Shown here in pieces: positions 1 to 9,900 of a stretch of DNA of 64,000 bases (position 1 is its first letter; every line of letters begins with the position of its first letter). Made by a program: the position numbers and the translations under genes. The notes under the pieces were generated by a model. That model was not told the origin of the DNA. It saw only the letters and a program-made list of their open reading frames with translations, and ran no database searches. The stretch spans positions 248,001-312,000 of the forward strand of contig NZ_BAABWG010000004.1 of assembly GCF_040372165.1 (NCBI RefSeq). The letters are read 5' to 3'. Source of the DNA: Hydrogenophaga sp040372165. Its GTDB lineage: Bacteria > Pseudomonadota > Gammaproteobacteria > Burkholderiales > Burkholderiaceae_C.

Positions 1-697
1 CGTAGTTGAGTAGCGAATCGACGGCGCGTGCCTGGCTGATGGATTCGAGCTCGTTCATCTGACGCCGGAAATGGGTACGCCATTCGGTGATCTTGACGGT
101 ACAGGTGACGTACACCACCAGTGCAGCGACGGTGATCCACACATAGCCCATGTCGAACTGGGTACCGAGCAGAACAAGAACCAGTGTGACTTCGACCAAT
201 GTGGGAAAGATGCTGTAGAGCGAATAAGAGATGAGCGACTGCACGCCTCGGGTGCCACGCTCGATGTCGCGTGTCATTCCGCCGGTCTGGCGTTCCAGGT
301 GAAAACGAAGGCTCAATTCGTGCAGGCGCCCAAAGACCTGCAACGCAATGTGGCGGGTAGCACCCTCGGTGGCGCGGGCAAAGATCAGTTCGCGCAGCTC
401 GGTGAACAAGGTGGTGGACAGGCGCAGCAGTCCGTAGGCCACGATCAGACCCACTGGAACGACCAGGATGGCCTGGGGACTGTCGGGGGCGATGTTCATG
501 GCATCGACCAGGCGCTTGAGCAGCAGCGGGACACCGACGTTGGCCAGTTTGGCCGCGAGCATGAACAGCAGGGCGATGATGACGCGGGTCTTGTATTCCC
601 AGAGGTAGGGGAGCAGTCGCTTGAGGGTAGGCCAGTCCGACCGTTTGTGTCCGGGTGGCAGTTCAGCGGGGAGTGGGGCGCGGCTGTGCGATCGCAT
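1..697 (-). CDS. Atm1/HMT1-type ABC exporter, permease N-terminus (partial)
   Basis: Translating the minus strand from the ATG at 697 gives an open frame that runs off the left edge after about 232 residues. It has a charged N-terminus (MRSHSRAPLPAEL), a first membrane segment around residues 38-60, and further hydrophobic stretches typical of an ABC type I exporter domain. The segment RAVDSLLNY at the truncated edge matches the conserved loop of mitochondrial Atm1 and bacterial Atm1-like exporters, where it is usually followed by ETVKYF. Family members are homodimers in the inner membrane that export glutathione-linked or Fe-S-related compounds; some are linked to heavy-metal tolerance. The ATP-binding domain lies outside the window. 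It is divergent from the thioesterase gene at 743, with 45 bp between the starts. Confidence 0.75.
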   Translation of the reverse strand, partial: MRSHSRAPLPAELPPGHKRSDWPTLKRLLPYLWEYKTRVIIALLFMLAAKLANVGVPLLLKRLVDAMNIAPDSPQAILVVPVGLIVAYGLLRLSTTLFTELRELIFARATEGATRHIALQVFGRLHELSLRFHLERQTGGMTRDIERGTRGVQSLISYSLYSIFPTLVEVTLVLVLLGTQFDMGYVWITVAALVVYVTCTVKITEWRTHFRRQMNELESISQARAVDSLLNY

Positions 698-742
698 GCG
701 TCAGAATCGGGTTTTTGGGGCTTTTATAAAGGGATTGTGCCC

Positions 743-1147
743 ATGTATGAAAAACACCTCACCTCACCCAGCGAACACGAGCTGGTGTTGCGGGTGATTC
801 CCATGCCGGCCGACTGCAATGCCAATGGCGATATTTTTGGCGGTTGGGTCATGTCTCAGGTGGACCTGGCTGGCTCCGTGCTGCCCGCACGGATCGTCCA
901 GGGGCGCCTGGCGACTGTGGCCGTCAACGAGTTTGTGTTCAAGCATCCGGTTCGTGTCGGCGACATCCTCAGTCTTTACGCTCAGGTGACCAAAGTGGGC
1001 AACACGTCCATTACGGTACAGGTGGAAGTGTTTGCCGAACGCTTTGGTGCCAAGGGTGGACACATCAAGGTGACGGAAGCCTGTCTGACCTACGTCGCCA
1101 TTGACGGTGACGGGCGTCCCAGGCCGATACAGCAAAATGAAGCTTGA
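743..1147 (+). CDS. YciA-like acyl-CoA thioesterase
   Basis: This 134-residue single hotdog-fold protein is predicted to hydrolyse acyl-CoA thioesters in the cytoplasm. The stretch ADCNANGDIFGGWVMSQVD near residue 20 contains the N-x-x-G-D-I-F-G-G-W helix signature of YciA/BFIT thioesterases, with the catalytic Asp in GDIFGG. The middle segment FVFKHPVRVGDILSLYAQV is the usual second hotdog strand pair. I chose the ATG at 743 because it gives the normal family length. The same frame stays open far upstream, but only because that DNA encodes the ABC exporter on the other strand. Confidence 0.85.
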   Translation: MYEKHLTSPSEHELVLRVIPMPADCNANGDIFGGWVMSQVDLAGSVLPARIVQGRLATVAVNEFVFKHPVRVGDILSLYAQVTKVGNTSITVQVEVFAERFGAKGGHIKVTEACLTYVAIDGDGRPRPIQQNEA

Positions 1148-1228
1148 ATCTCAACACACTGCTTTGAGAGAGAGGAGAGGGCATCGGTGACGCCCGCCCA
1201 ACGTTTTTTTGTTTGAAGGGAGAGATGA

Positions 1229-1828
1229 ATGAGCGTGACAACGCAATTGAATGGAGTCATGAAGATCTGTGCAGTGACATCACTGGCCGTGTCGCTGTCT
1301 GCCCCGGTGCCTGCTTGGGCACAGGACGTGCCTGCCGAGGGTTATCTGTGCTGCAACATGCGAACCGATGGCAGCTGGATATCCGACAGCAACTACGTGG
1401 AGTCGGGCAAGCGTGTCATTCCCTACGGCACACCGGTTCAGTTCGTGGGCATCGGGCGCTACCGGGTCGAGATCACGATCGATGGTGAATCACAGTGGCT
1501 GGGCAATGACTACAGCCGCGACCTCGACATGGAGACGTTTGCCCGGCGGTACATCCTGGACCAGGACCCCAGGAAAGTGATCGCCAAAGCCGGTCCCAGA
1601 GTCCGCAAAGCGGTGAAAAAGGGGAAAGTCACCAAGGGCATGACGCGTGAGCAGGTCGCCGTGGCCCTGGGTTACCCCATTTCGAGCGAAACCCCGGACC
1701 TGGAAGACACGCGGTGGCGCTATTGGCTCTGGAGCTTTTCACCCTATACCGTCGTGTTCGGTCAGTCGGGCCGCGTGGTCCGGGTGGAAGCGGATACCGA
1801 TACGCTGCACAAGGTCTACATGCGCTGA
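1229..1828 (+). CDS. exported BamE/SmpA-like domain protein
   Basis: The protein has 199 residues from ATG 1229, which follows a GAAGGGAGAG ribosome-binding site. A second possible start at 1259 (MKICAVTSL) gives a cleaner signal peptide ending in PAWAQ. The mature part contains KGKVTKGMTREQVAVALGYP followed by RWRYW and VVFGQSGRVVRVE, the layout of the small BamE/SmpA/OmlA fold. It has no lipobox, so it is probably periplasmic rather than a true BamE lipoprotein. Two adjacent cysteines (CCN) follow the signal peptide. It converges with the thioesterase gene ending at 1867. The function is not known. Confidence 0.7.
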   Translation: MSVTTQLNGVMKICAVTSLAVSLSAPVPAWAQDVPAEGYLCCNMRTDGSWISDSNYVESGKRVIPYGTPVQFVGIGRYRVEITIDGESQWLGNDYSRDLDMETFARRYILDQDPRKVIAKAGPRVRKAVKKGKVTKGMTREQVAVALGYPISSETPDLEDTRWRYWLWSFSPYTVVFGQSGRVVRVEADTDTLHKVYMR

Positions 1829-1866
1829 TGCAACTTGGCTGGAAGGCGGCTTGGCGTGGATGCGGT

Positions 1867-2349
1867 TCAGGAGACGATGTAGGCGCCGGAGCCGCAAGAG
1901 AGCAGTTTGCCGTCGGGGGCCAGGAATTCCATGCGTGTGGTGGCGACGCGTGAGCCCAGGCGCATCACCTGGGCGCGCAGTTCGAACTTCTCTGCAATGG
2001 CCGGGCGAAGGTAATCGATGCGCAGGTCGATGGTTCCAAGCTTGTTGAACCGGAGCAGCCGCTTTTCAGGCGCCTCGTCCATGTGGCGAGCGCCGATGGC
2101 AGCCATCACCGCAAGCCCACCCATGGCATCCAGGCCGGCGCTGATGACACCACCATGCATGCGATGGTGCGCGAAATGGCCAATAAGGTCTTCCCGCATG
2201 GCAATGGATGCCGTCACGGACTCTGGTCTGATATCACTGATGCGCAGGCCCAGGACCTGATTGAAGACGATGCGTTCCTCAAAGATCAGCCGGACGCCTT
2301 CGACAAATTCTGGCTCGAAGACAACGGGTTCTGGGGATTTGTTTGGCAT
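1867..2349 (-). CDS. PaaI-type hotdog thioesterase
   Basis: The 160-residue protein carries HHRMHGGVISAGLDAMGG around residue 62, the H-G-G-x-I-x-x-x-x-D arrangement of PaaI/YigI-like acyl-CoA thioesterases, followed by IDLRIDYLRPA and VATTRMEFLAPDGKLL, as expected for a hotdog fold. The likely reaction is hydrolysis of a medium-chain or aromatic acyl-CoA; the sequence does not fix the substrate. The ATG at 2349 is the first in frame and gives family length. It is convergent with the gene before it and divergent from the usp gene. Confidence 0.8.
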   Translation of the reverse strand: MPNKSPEPVVFEPEFVEGVRLIFEERIVFNQVLGLRISDIRPESVTASIAMREDLIGHFAHHRMHGGVISAGLDAMGGLAVMAAIGARHMDEAPEKRLLRFNKLGTIDLRIDYLRPAIAEKFELRAQVMRLGSRVATTRMEFLAPDGKLLSCGSGAYIVS

Positions 2350-2578
2350 GGTGATGACGGAAGGTGCGGCGCGTGGCGTCCTGGTCGGGAAGGCTGGCGG
2401 ATAAGCTGTGATTGTGCCGGGCCGGGGGTGAGCAGCGGGTCTCCTGTGTGATTGGCGCTGGTCATGCGACGGCTGCGTCGGCGAGCAGTGTTGACGGGAG
2501 TTGACTCACCGCAAATCGGAAGCGCCAAGTACGGGTAGGATGGACATATAAACATCCCTGACCTAGGAGTGATTGACC

Positions 2579-3016
2579 ATGTTCAAGAAGATTCTGGTGC
2601 CGACCGACGGCTCCGAGCTCGCACAGAAAGCTGCTGAGGTGGCCGCTGAGCTCGCCAAATCGCAGGGCGCCGAAGTGGTGGGGGTCTTTGTGATTGACCC
2701 ATTTCCGTACATCGGCATCGGTGACGCCTCTGCCGCCGGCCTGCAAGCGTATATGAGCGAAGCCCACTCGGCCTCCGGCAAAGCACTTGAGGCCTTGGGC
2801 CATGTCTGCAAGGCGCAAGGTGTGGTCTGCGCAGGCGACACCATTGAGCGAAATGTGGTTTATGAGGGCATCATCGAAACCGCCAAAGCGGAAGGATGTG
2901 ACCTGATTGTCATGGGCTCTCATGGCCGCCAGGGCGTGCAAGCACTCATTCTGGGAAGCGTTGCGCAGAAAGTGCTGACTCACTCCGATACGCCGGTCCT
3001 TATCGTAAAACCATAG
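2579..3016 (+). CDS. universal stress protein, UspA family
   Basis: This 145-residue single Usp domain starts MFKKILVPTDGSELA and ends with MGSHGRQGVQALILGSVAQ, which carries the G-2x-G-9x-G-[ST] nucleotide-binding motif of the ATP-binding Usp subgroup. I chose ATG 2579 because AGGAG at 2565-2569 is spaced 9 nt from it; the TTG at 2573 is too close to that site. Usp proteins are cytoplasmic dimers linked to stress survival. The gene is monocistronic, with a strong terminator right after it. Confidence 0.92.
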   Translation: MFKKILVPTDGSELAQKAAEVAAELAKSQGAEVVGVFVIDPFPYIGIGDASAAGLQAYMSEAHSASGKALEALGHVCKAQGVVCAGDTIERNVVYEGIIETAKAEGCDLIVMGSHGRQGVQALILGSVAQKVLTHSDTPVLIVKP

Positions 3017-3039
3017 CAAAACCGGGTATTTCACCTGCA

Positions 3040-3064
3040 AAAGGCGCCTTCGGGCGCCTTTTTG
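3040..3064 (+). terminator. rho-independent terminator after usp gene
   Basis: The perfect stem GGCGCC / GGCGCC (3043-3048 and 3053-3058) encloses a TTCG tetraloop and is followed by five T residues. It sits 24 bp after the usp stop codon. Confidence 0.92.
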
Positions 3065-3251
3065 CTTGTTGGTCGACAAATTTTGGCTGCACCTGCTTAG
3101 GGACTGATGCCGACTGACAATTTTTGCTCAGTCAACGCCGTTCAGCCTCTCTGGACTACCGGTGATCCGACACATTTTGGTTTCGCGACGGAATCCTCAA
3201 CAATTTCAAGACCTTAGCAGGAATGTATTAATTTACAGTTTTTGTAACGCC

Positions 3252-5303
3252 ATGAAACTGAAATTCCGAAACCCTTTCTATTCACCGGTACCAATCGAAG
3301 AAATCTATCGCAAGGCGGTCCTTGCACTGATGGTTTCAGGTGCTGTGGTGCTGTCCGCCTGCGGTGGCGAAAACCAAGCCGGCTCGAGCAGCAATGCCGA
3401 CAAGGAAGAGACGGTTGACATGGCGCAATGGTCCGCCGATGAGTTGTCAGATGAACAAGAAGATGAGTTCGGTGACTTCATGGAAGCGGATGATCCTCCG
3501 CTGACTGACCCGTTGGACAAGATGGTCGATGCAGGCACGATGTCGATAGGCATGGTGGAGAAAGCTGGCATGACCACCACTGCAGCGGCCAAAATTCTCA
3601 GCAGCACGTCAAGCGCCTCGTCAAGCGCTACGCAAAAATCGACCGCGAGCACCCGAACCTCCGTCTACAACGCTCCTCGGGGGTATGGTGGCCGCTTCTA
3701 TCACCAGCCTACCACGCAGAGAGACGCCATCCGTCTGGCTGATCAGGCGACGTTCGGACCCACCTACGCGATGACCCAGTACGTCAAGAAGTATGGCGTC
3801 GAACGTTGGGTCAGCGCTCAGATGAGAACCTGGCGCTCCTACTACTCCAGAGGGGGTTCAGGCCGTATCCATCAGGTCAAGAGCCAGACCAGCTTCTGCG
3901 ATTTGCCCAGGTACAAGAGTCAGTACTGCTGGCGGCACTACTACTCCCATGTTCCGCTGGTGATGGACTTCTACCGGAATGCAACCTACCGGTCGGATCA
4001 GCTGCGGCAGAGGGTGGCCTTCGCCTATCAGCAGATATTTGTCGTGTCCACGCACGAAATCTCTGCTGTCTATGGCATGCGCTTCTACAACAACATGTTC
4101 CTCAAAGCGGCGTTCTACAACTTCCGGGACATCATCAGAGGCGTCATTCTTCAGCCTGTCATGGGCGATTACCTGGATCACGTCAACAATGACAAAGAGG
4201 AGCCCAACGAGAACTTTGCGCGTGAGCTGCTCCAGCTGTTCTCCATCGGAACTTGCGAACTGAACTCTGACGGTACCTTGCGCGGAGGCACTTGTGTGCC
4301 CACCTACGACAATGAGATGGTCCGCAACTATGCGTTTGCGCTGACTGGTCTGACCTACCCCAAAGGCGGCGCCAATTACTGGGGCTGCTGGCCCAGAGGG
4401 GCCAACTGCAGGTACTACCACGGCTACATGAAGCCAGTGGAAGCCATGCATGACAGCTCCGCACGCGACTTGCTTGCAGGCGTTTCCCTGCCCGAGGGAC
4501 ACAAGACCCTGGAGGCAGTGGAAATGGTTGTCGACAGCATCATGGCGCACCCCAATACCGGGCCCTTCATTGGCAAGCAGCTGATACAGAAGCTCGTGAC
4601 CAGCAACCCCTCTCCGGCCTACGTCGCACGCGTTGCAGCAGCGTTTGAAACCGGGACCTTCCGTGGATTTGGCCGAGGGAACAAGGGCGACATGCGCGCC
4701 GTGATTGCTGCGATCCTGCTTGACGAGGAAGCTCGCAACCCAAATCCGGACAGTTCGTTTGGGCGCCTGCGCGAACCCGTGCACTTCCAGGCCGCTGTGC
4801 TGCGCTCCATGGGCGGTTACACCGATGGCGTTCCTTTTGTCTACGAGTGGGCTGATCCCCAGCCGGTATTCCAGTCGCCGTCGGTGTTCAACTTCTATCC
4901 GCCTGATTACCCACTATCGGGCGAGCCAGGTATGGTGGGGCCGGAGTTCGCCATCTTCAACTCCAACGCAGCGATGACCCGGATGAACTACCTCAACCGA
5001 ATGCTGTGGTGGGGCGCCTATGACCGTGACAGGTCCTTCAGCAGAACGTTTGGTACGAACTTCCGCTACCACTACTTCTACAAACTGGCCAAAGACCCAG
5101 AGGCGCTGGTGGACCACATCTCCAATCTGGCTCTGGGCGAGCCCTTGCCGGAAGCCGCCCGTGCAGATGTGATTGCTGCAGTGACCGCAGTCAGGCAGCC
5201 CGCACAGGGGACTTGGAACGACTACTACGAGTTCTTGCGCAACCGGATCAGACAGGCGGCCTATCTGGTCTTTGCTTCACCGCAATATCAGATGATCCGG
5301 TGA
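3252..5303 (+). CDS. DUF1800 family lipoprotein
   Basis: This 683-residue protein is of the DUF1800 family. I chose the ATG at 3252, which gives a lipoprotein signal peptide with a charged start, a hydrophobic core and lipobox LSAC just before GGEN. A long Ser/Thr/Ala-rich acidic linker follows (about residues 40-140), then the domain itself: AIRLADQATFGPT, LRQRVAFAYQQIFV, ENFARELLQLFSIG, FALTGLTY, and QPVFQSPSVFNFYPPDYPL near the end. DUF1800 genes are almost always next to a DUF1501 gene, as here, and the pair is probably exported; no biochemical role is established. The gap to the next start is 20 bp, so they are one operon. A longer frame from 3162 would bury the signal peptide. Confidence 0.88.
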   Translation: MKLKFRNPFYSPVPIEEIYRKAVLALMVSGAVVLSACGGENQAGSSSNADKEETVDMAQWSADELSDEQEDEFGDFMEADDPPLTDPLDKMVDAGTMSIGMVEKAGMTTTAAAKILSSTSSASSSATQKSTASTRTSVYNAPRGYGGRFYHQPTTQRDAIRLADQATFGPTYAMTQYVKKYGVERWVSAQMRTWRSYYSRGGSGRIHQVKSQTSFCDLPRYKSQYCWRHYYSHVPLVMDFYRNATYRSDQLRQRVAFAYQQIFVVSTHEISAVYGMRFYNNMFLKAAFYNFRDIIRGVILQPVMGDYLDHVNNDKEEPNENFARELLQLFSIGTCELNSDGTLRGGTCVPTYDNEMVRNYAFALTGLTYPKGGANYWGCWPRGANCRYYHGYMKPVEAMHDSSARDLLAGVSLPEGHKTLEAVEMVVDSIMAHPNTGPFIGKQLIQKLVTSNPSPAYVARVAAAFETGTFRGFGRGNKGDMRAVIAAILLDEEARNPNPDSSFGRLREPVHFQAAVLRSMGGYTDGVPFVYEWADPQPVFQSPSVFNFYPPDYPLSGEPGMVGPEFAIFNSNAAMTRMNYLNRMLWWGAYDRDRSFSRTFGTNFRYHYFYKLAKDPEALVDHISNLALGEPLPEAARADVIAAVTAVRQPAQGTWNDYYEFLRNRIRQAAYLVFASPQYQMIR

Positions 5304-5323
5304 TCCACAGGAGCATGACAGAC

Positions 5324-6751
5324 ATGACGAAATCCAACATGAACATCAGTCGCCGTGGTTTGCTCAAGGCCAGTGGCGCCGGTCTTGCCCAGGCGCTGGG
5401 CGTGACCAGCCTCTCGGCACTGGCCCCCATCACCGCGCAAGCCCAGTCCGGCTATCGTGCCCTTGTGTGCCTCTTCCTGTACGGTGGCAATGACGGCAAC
5501 AACATGATCGTCCCGACAGATAGCCGGTACGACCAGTACAACGCGGTCCGTGGTGGTTCAATAGGGCTGCCGAGGAATTCGCTGGTCAATCTGAGTGGTG
5601 TGCCGTTTGGACTTCACCCCGCGATGGCGTCGTTGCAAAGCGTATGGAACGAGGGTGCGCTGGCACCGATTTTCAACGTCGGTCCCATTCATTCACCCAT
5701 GACCAAAGAGCAGCTCCTGGCACTCAGTCGTGGTGACGCCAGACTGCCAAACGGACTGTATTCCCACTCTGACCAGCAGACACTGTGGACTGCTGCAGGC
5801 GTGAACTCCACAGCCCGCACTGGCTGGGGTGGACGCGCGGCTGACAACATGGGTATGACCAACCCGGTCATGAGCTTTGGCGGAAGCGGCCTCTACGGCC
5901 TGTCTGACGCGGGAGCAGGGCTGAGCTTGCCTTCTCGCCCAGGATCCACGTTCGGTTTGCAGGGTTATGGTTCCTGGTCGGTACCGACAGCGCGGCGCAG
6001 CGCGCTGGAGAACATGTATGCCAACGCATCCGAGTCCAACAAGATGCTCAACGCGCTGATCAAAGAGCAGAACAACGCGTTTGATGTGGCTGATCGTCTT
6101 GGCTCGATCATCGGCGTCCGGCGAAACGACGGTGATAACCCTCGCTATGCTGCCATCGATGCGGCATTTGAGCCCTACTTCTCCAGCGGCTTCAACGGTG
6201 GCCTGGGCAACCAGCTCTACATGATTGCCAGGATGGTGATGGACCGCGGTGTGGTGCAAGGCAACCGCCAGATCTTCATGGCAGCGCAGGGTGGCTATGA
6301 CACGCACAATGGCCAAGGCGGCGAGTCCGGCTCGCATCAGCGGTTGCTGGAGAGTCTGGCCATGGGCATGAGCAGCTTCTATGCAGCGATGAAAGCCATT
6401 GGCATGCAGAACGCAGTCACCCTGTTTACCCAGAGTGATTTCGGGCGAACATTCAAGCCCAATGCTTCGGATGGTACCGACCACGCATGGGGCAACCATC
6501 ATCTGATCATGGGTGGTGCCGTCAACGGCCGGCAGACCTATGGCCAGTTCCCACAGCTGGAAATCCTGGGTCCGAATGATCATGGAGTGAACCAGTGGCA
6601 GGATCAGGGCCGCTGGATTCCGACGACCAGCGTGGAACAGTATTCGGCATCCTTGCTGCGGTGGATGGGGGCTTCGCCATCGACACTGGGCAGCATCCTG
6701 CCAGGTCTCTCACGTTTTCCGGTTACCGACTTGGGCATCATGGGCGCCTGA
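5324..6751 (+). CDS. DUF1501 family protein with Tat-type signal
   Basis: The protein has 475 residues from ATG 5324, about 10 nt after CAGGAG at 5308-5313; ATG 5315 is too close to that site. The N-terminus SRRGLLKASGAG followed by a hydrophobic stretch and AQAQ looks like a twin-arginine signal. The body has the DUF1501 hallmarks LVCLFLYGGNDGNN, GPIHSPMTKEQLLAL, HSDQQTLWTA, GGYDTHNGQ and TQSDFGRTFKPNASDGTDHA, the last recalling alkaline-phosphatase-like metal sites. It is the second gene of the DUF1800-DUF1501 operon and is likely periplasmic. The substrate is unknown. Confidence 0.88.
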   Translation: MTKSNMNISRRGLLKASGAGLAQALGVTSLSALAPITAQAQSGYRALVCLFLYGGNDGNNMIVPTDSRYDQYNAVRGGSIGLPRNSLVNLSGVPFGLHPAMASLQSVWNEGALAPIFNVGPIHSPMTKEQLLALSRGDARLPNGLYSHSDQQTLWTAAGVNSTARTGWGGRAADNMGMTNPVMSFGGSGLYGLSDAGAGLSLPSRPGSTFGLQGYGSWSVPTARRSALENMYANASESNKMLNALIKEQNNAFDVADRLGSIIGVRRNDGDNPRYAAIDAAFEPYFSSGFNGGLGNQLYMIARMVMDRGVVQGNRQIFMAAQGGYDTHNGQGGESGSHQRLLESLAMGMSSFYAAMKAIGMQNAVTLFTQSDFGRTFKPNASDGTDHAWGNHHLIMGGAVNGRQTYGQFPQLEILGPNDHGVNQWQDQGRWIPTTSVEQYSASLLRWMGASPSTLGSILPGLSRFPVTDLGIMGA

Positions 6752-6816
6752 GTCCGGCTTTCTCATGTAGGTTGAGGTTCGCGGCGCAGCTTGTCAGGGG
6801 CGTCGCCTTTGCAGAA

Positions 6817-6846
6817 ACACCGGTCGGTCGACCGGTGTCTTTTTTT
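6817..6846 (+). terminator. rho-independent terminator after DUF1501 gene
   Basis: The 8-bp stem ACACCGGT / ACCGGTGT (6817-6824 and 6831-6838) has a 6-nt loop and is followed by C and seven T residues. It ends the DUF1800-DUF1501 unit. Confidence 0.92.
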
Positions 6847-6994
6847 GTGATGCCGTATGGATGGTCAGACTCAAGCCTGCCAGCCCACGCCCTTTCACCT
6901 CCCGCGCTGTCGGCCAATGACGGTGAAAGTCCAGGGCCCTGCACAAGTCGGGCTCAATCCGTAGAATGTCTGGCTTCCTTTCCTGGAGTCCTGC

Positions 6995-9900
6995 ATGTCT
7001 ACCTCTCGCACCGCCTCTGCAACGAAAAGCGCTGACCGACAGCCCCATGCATCGCCAGCGAATCAGGAAGGTGCGCAAGGCAACATTCTCATCAGGGGTG
7101 CGCGGCAGCACAACCTCAAAGGTCTGGATCTGGATATCCATACGGGCGAGTTGACTGTCGTCACCGGTCCCAGTGGTTCGGGCAAATCCAGCCTGGTCTT
7201 CGATACCTTGTTTGCAGAGGGGCAACGTCGCTACGTGGAGACGTTCAGCGCCTATGCACGCCAGTTTCTGGATCGGATGGACAAGCCGGCAGTGGACCGG
7301 GTAGAAGGGGTTCCACCCGCGATTGCCATCGATCAGACCAACCCTGTTCGGTCTTCCCGCTCCACTGTGGGGACGATGACCGAACTCAACGATCACCTCA
7401 AATTGTTGTTCGCGCGCGGTGGAGACCTGTTTGATCGCGAGACAGGACAACCCGTGCGGCACGATTCGCCAGCCACCATCATGGCGGCATTGCGCGAGCG
7501 TGTTGCCGAAATGGGCGATGAAGAGCCCCGACTGGTACTGACGTTTCCCGTTGAGCTGCCGCCCGAAACGAGCGCGGAAGAGATCGAGCAATGGCTCTCG
7601 GCCAGCGGGTACACGCGAGTGCAGGCAGAAAGAGTGGTCAAGCGCGCTCCGGATCTGGTGGCTGACAAGAGCGCTTCCGCTGGCAAGACTGCCAAGCCAA
7701 AGGCGGCAGCCAGAAAGGGTAGCCGATCGGCGGCATCCAAATCACTGTCGGGAGAGTCGGTCAAGGTCCTGGATGTGGTGGCCGACCGCTTTCGCCTGAG
7801 CAAGGCAGACGATGCCCGAGTGATGGAGGCCATCGAAGTCGGGCTCAAGCGTGGTAGCGGCAAGCTCATGGTCTATGTGCTGGGGCGTGACGAAGCCGTT
7901 GAACCTGTGATCTGGCGGTTTTCGACCGGATTGCACTGCCCGGAAAGCGATATCCGCTATCAGAAGCCCACGCCCTCGATGTTCTCTTTCAACTCGGCCG
8001 TGGGCGCCTGCGATGCCTGTCGGGGATTCGGCCGGGTGATTGGTGTGGACTATGGCCTGGTCATTCCCGACGAGCGATTGAGCCTGCGCGGTGGTGCCGT
8101 GAAAGTGTTCCAGACACCGGCGTGGAAGGAGTGTCAGGACGATCTGATGAAGCACGCGGAGGCCGCCGGCATTCCGCGTGATACGCCCTGGGCCAAGCTC
8201 ACCCAGGAACAGCAGAACTGGGTCAGGTTCGGGTCGCCCAACTGGAACGGCAAATGGAACCAGCAGTGGTACGGCATTTCCCGCTTCTTCGAGTACCTGG
8301 AGAGCAAGGCCTACAAGATGCACATCCGGGTGCTGCTGTCCAAGTACCGCAGCTACACGGAATGCCCGTCTTGCCGGGGCGCCCGGCTCAAGAGTGACAG
8401 CCTGCTGTGGCGATTGGGCACCAAAGCGCAGGCAGATGACGTGCTGGACGCCACACAGCGGTTCATGCCGGAGGGCGTGAAGTGGGACAGAGCCCAGCTC
8501 GAAGCCTTGCCTGGCTTGTGTCTGCACGACCTGATGCTCATGCCCCTGGACAAGCTGCGCAGCTTCTTCCAGGCTTTGGAAAACGCATTGCCCAAAGGCA
8601 AGGCAGCGGGGACTGACGGACAAGCACAGGCCTTGCGGCTGCTGTTCGAAGAAATCAACACCCGCTTGCGCTACCTGTGCGAGGTGGGCATTGGCTACCT
8701 CACGCTGGACCGTCAAAGCCGCACCTTGTCTGGCGGTGAGGTGCAACGCATCAACCTCACCACCGCGCTGGGCACCTCGCTGGTGAACACCTTGTTTGTG
8801 CTGGACGAGCCAAGCATCGGCCTTCACCCGCGTGACATGGAACGCATCAACGAAGCCATGCTCCGTTTGCGCGATGCTGGCAATACGCTGGTGGTGGTGG
8901 AGCACGATCCGGCCGTGATGCTGGCGGCAGACCGATTGATCGACATGGGGCCAGGCCCCGGCGAGCGAGGCGGCCAGATTGTTTTTGATGGCACGCCCGA
9001 GACCATTCGCCGCGCCGATACGCTGACAGGCGCTTACCTGGGTGGCCGCAAGCAGGTGGGCATGGGCATCAAGCGCATGGTGACCGACAGCACGCCTCGG
9101 CTGATTCTGGAAGGTGCGCGCGAGCACAACCTGCAGAACCTGCACATCGACTTCCCCTTGCAGCGGCTGGTAGTGGTCACAGGTGTGTCGGGTTCCGGCA
9201 AGTCAACCTTGATCCAGGACGTTTTGGCGCCTGCCTTGATGCGCCACTTCGGCAAAGCGACGGAGTCGCCGGGCGAGCATGATCGTTTGCTGGGGGGCGA
9301 TCATCTCAGCGATGTGGTCTATGTGGACCAGTCGCCCATTGGCAAGACGGCGCGTTCCAACCCGGTGAGTTATGTCGGTGCCTGGGATGCCATTCGCTCG
9401 CTGTTCGCAGCGACGCCAGTGTCGCGTCAACGGGGCTACACGCAAGCCAAGTTCAGCTTCAACAGTGGTGATGGGCGTTGCCCGACCTGTGGCGGATCGG
9501 GCTTTGAGCATGTGGAGATGCAGTTCCTCTCGGACGTGTACCTGCGTTGCCCCGATTGCGACGGCAAGCGCTACCGGCCAGAAGTGCTGGAAGTGCGTCT
9601 GGAGCGCGGTGGCCGGCAGTTGAATGTGGCCGATGTGCTGGCATTGACGGTATCGGAAGCTGCTGCTTTGTTTGCAGACGATCGCGACGTGATTCGTGCG
9701 CTGCAACCCATCGTCGATGTGGGGCTGGAATACGTCAAGCTGGGGCAGCCGGTGCCGACGCTCTCGGGCGGCGAGGCACAACGATTGAAGCTGGCGGGTT
9801 TTCTGGCGGATGCGGCCAAATCGGCCAGCGCATCAAAGCAAAAACTGGCGAAGAAGGGAACACTGTTCCTCTTTGACGAACCCACCACGGGTTTGCATTT

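Noticed and set aside
71..742. Long plus-strand open frame ahead of the YciA-like gene, giving a 358-residue fusion
   Set aside because: The minus strand here encodes a clear Atm1-type ABC exporter; the plus frame is its shadow and joins the thioesterase by chance.
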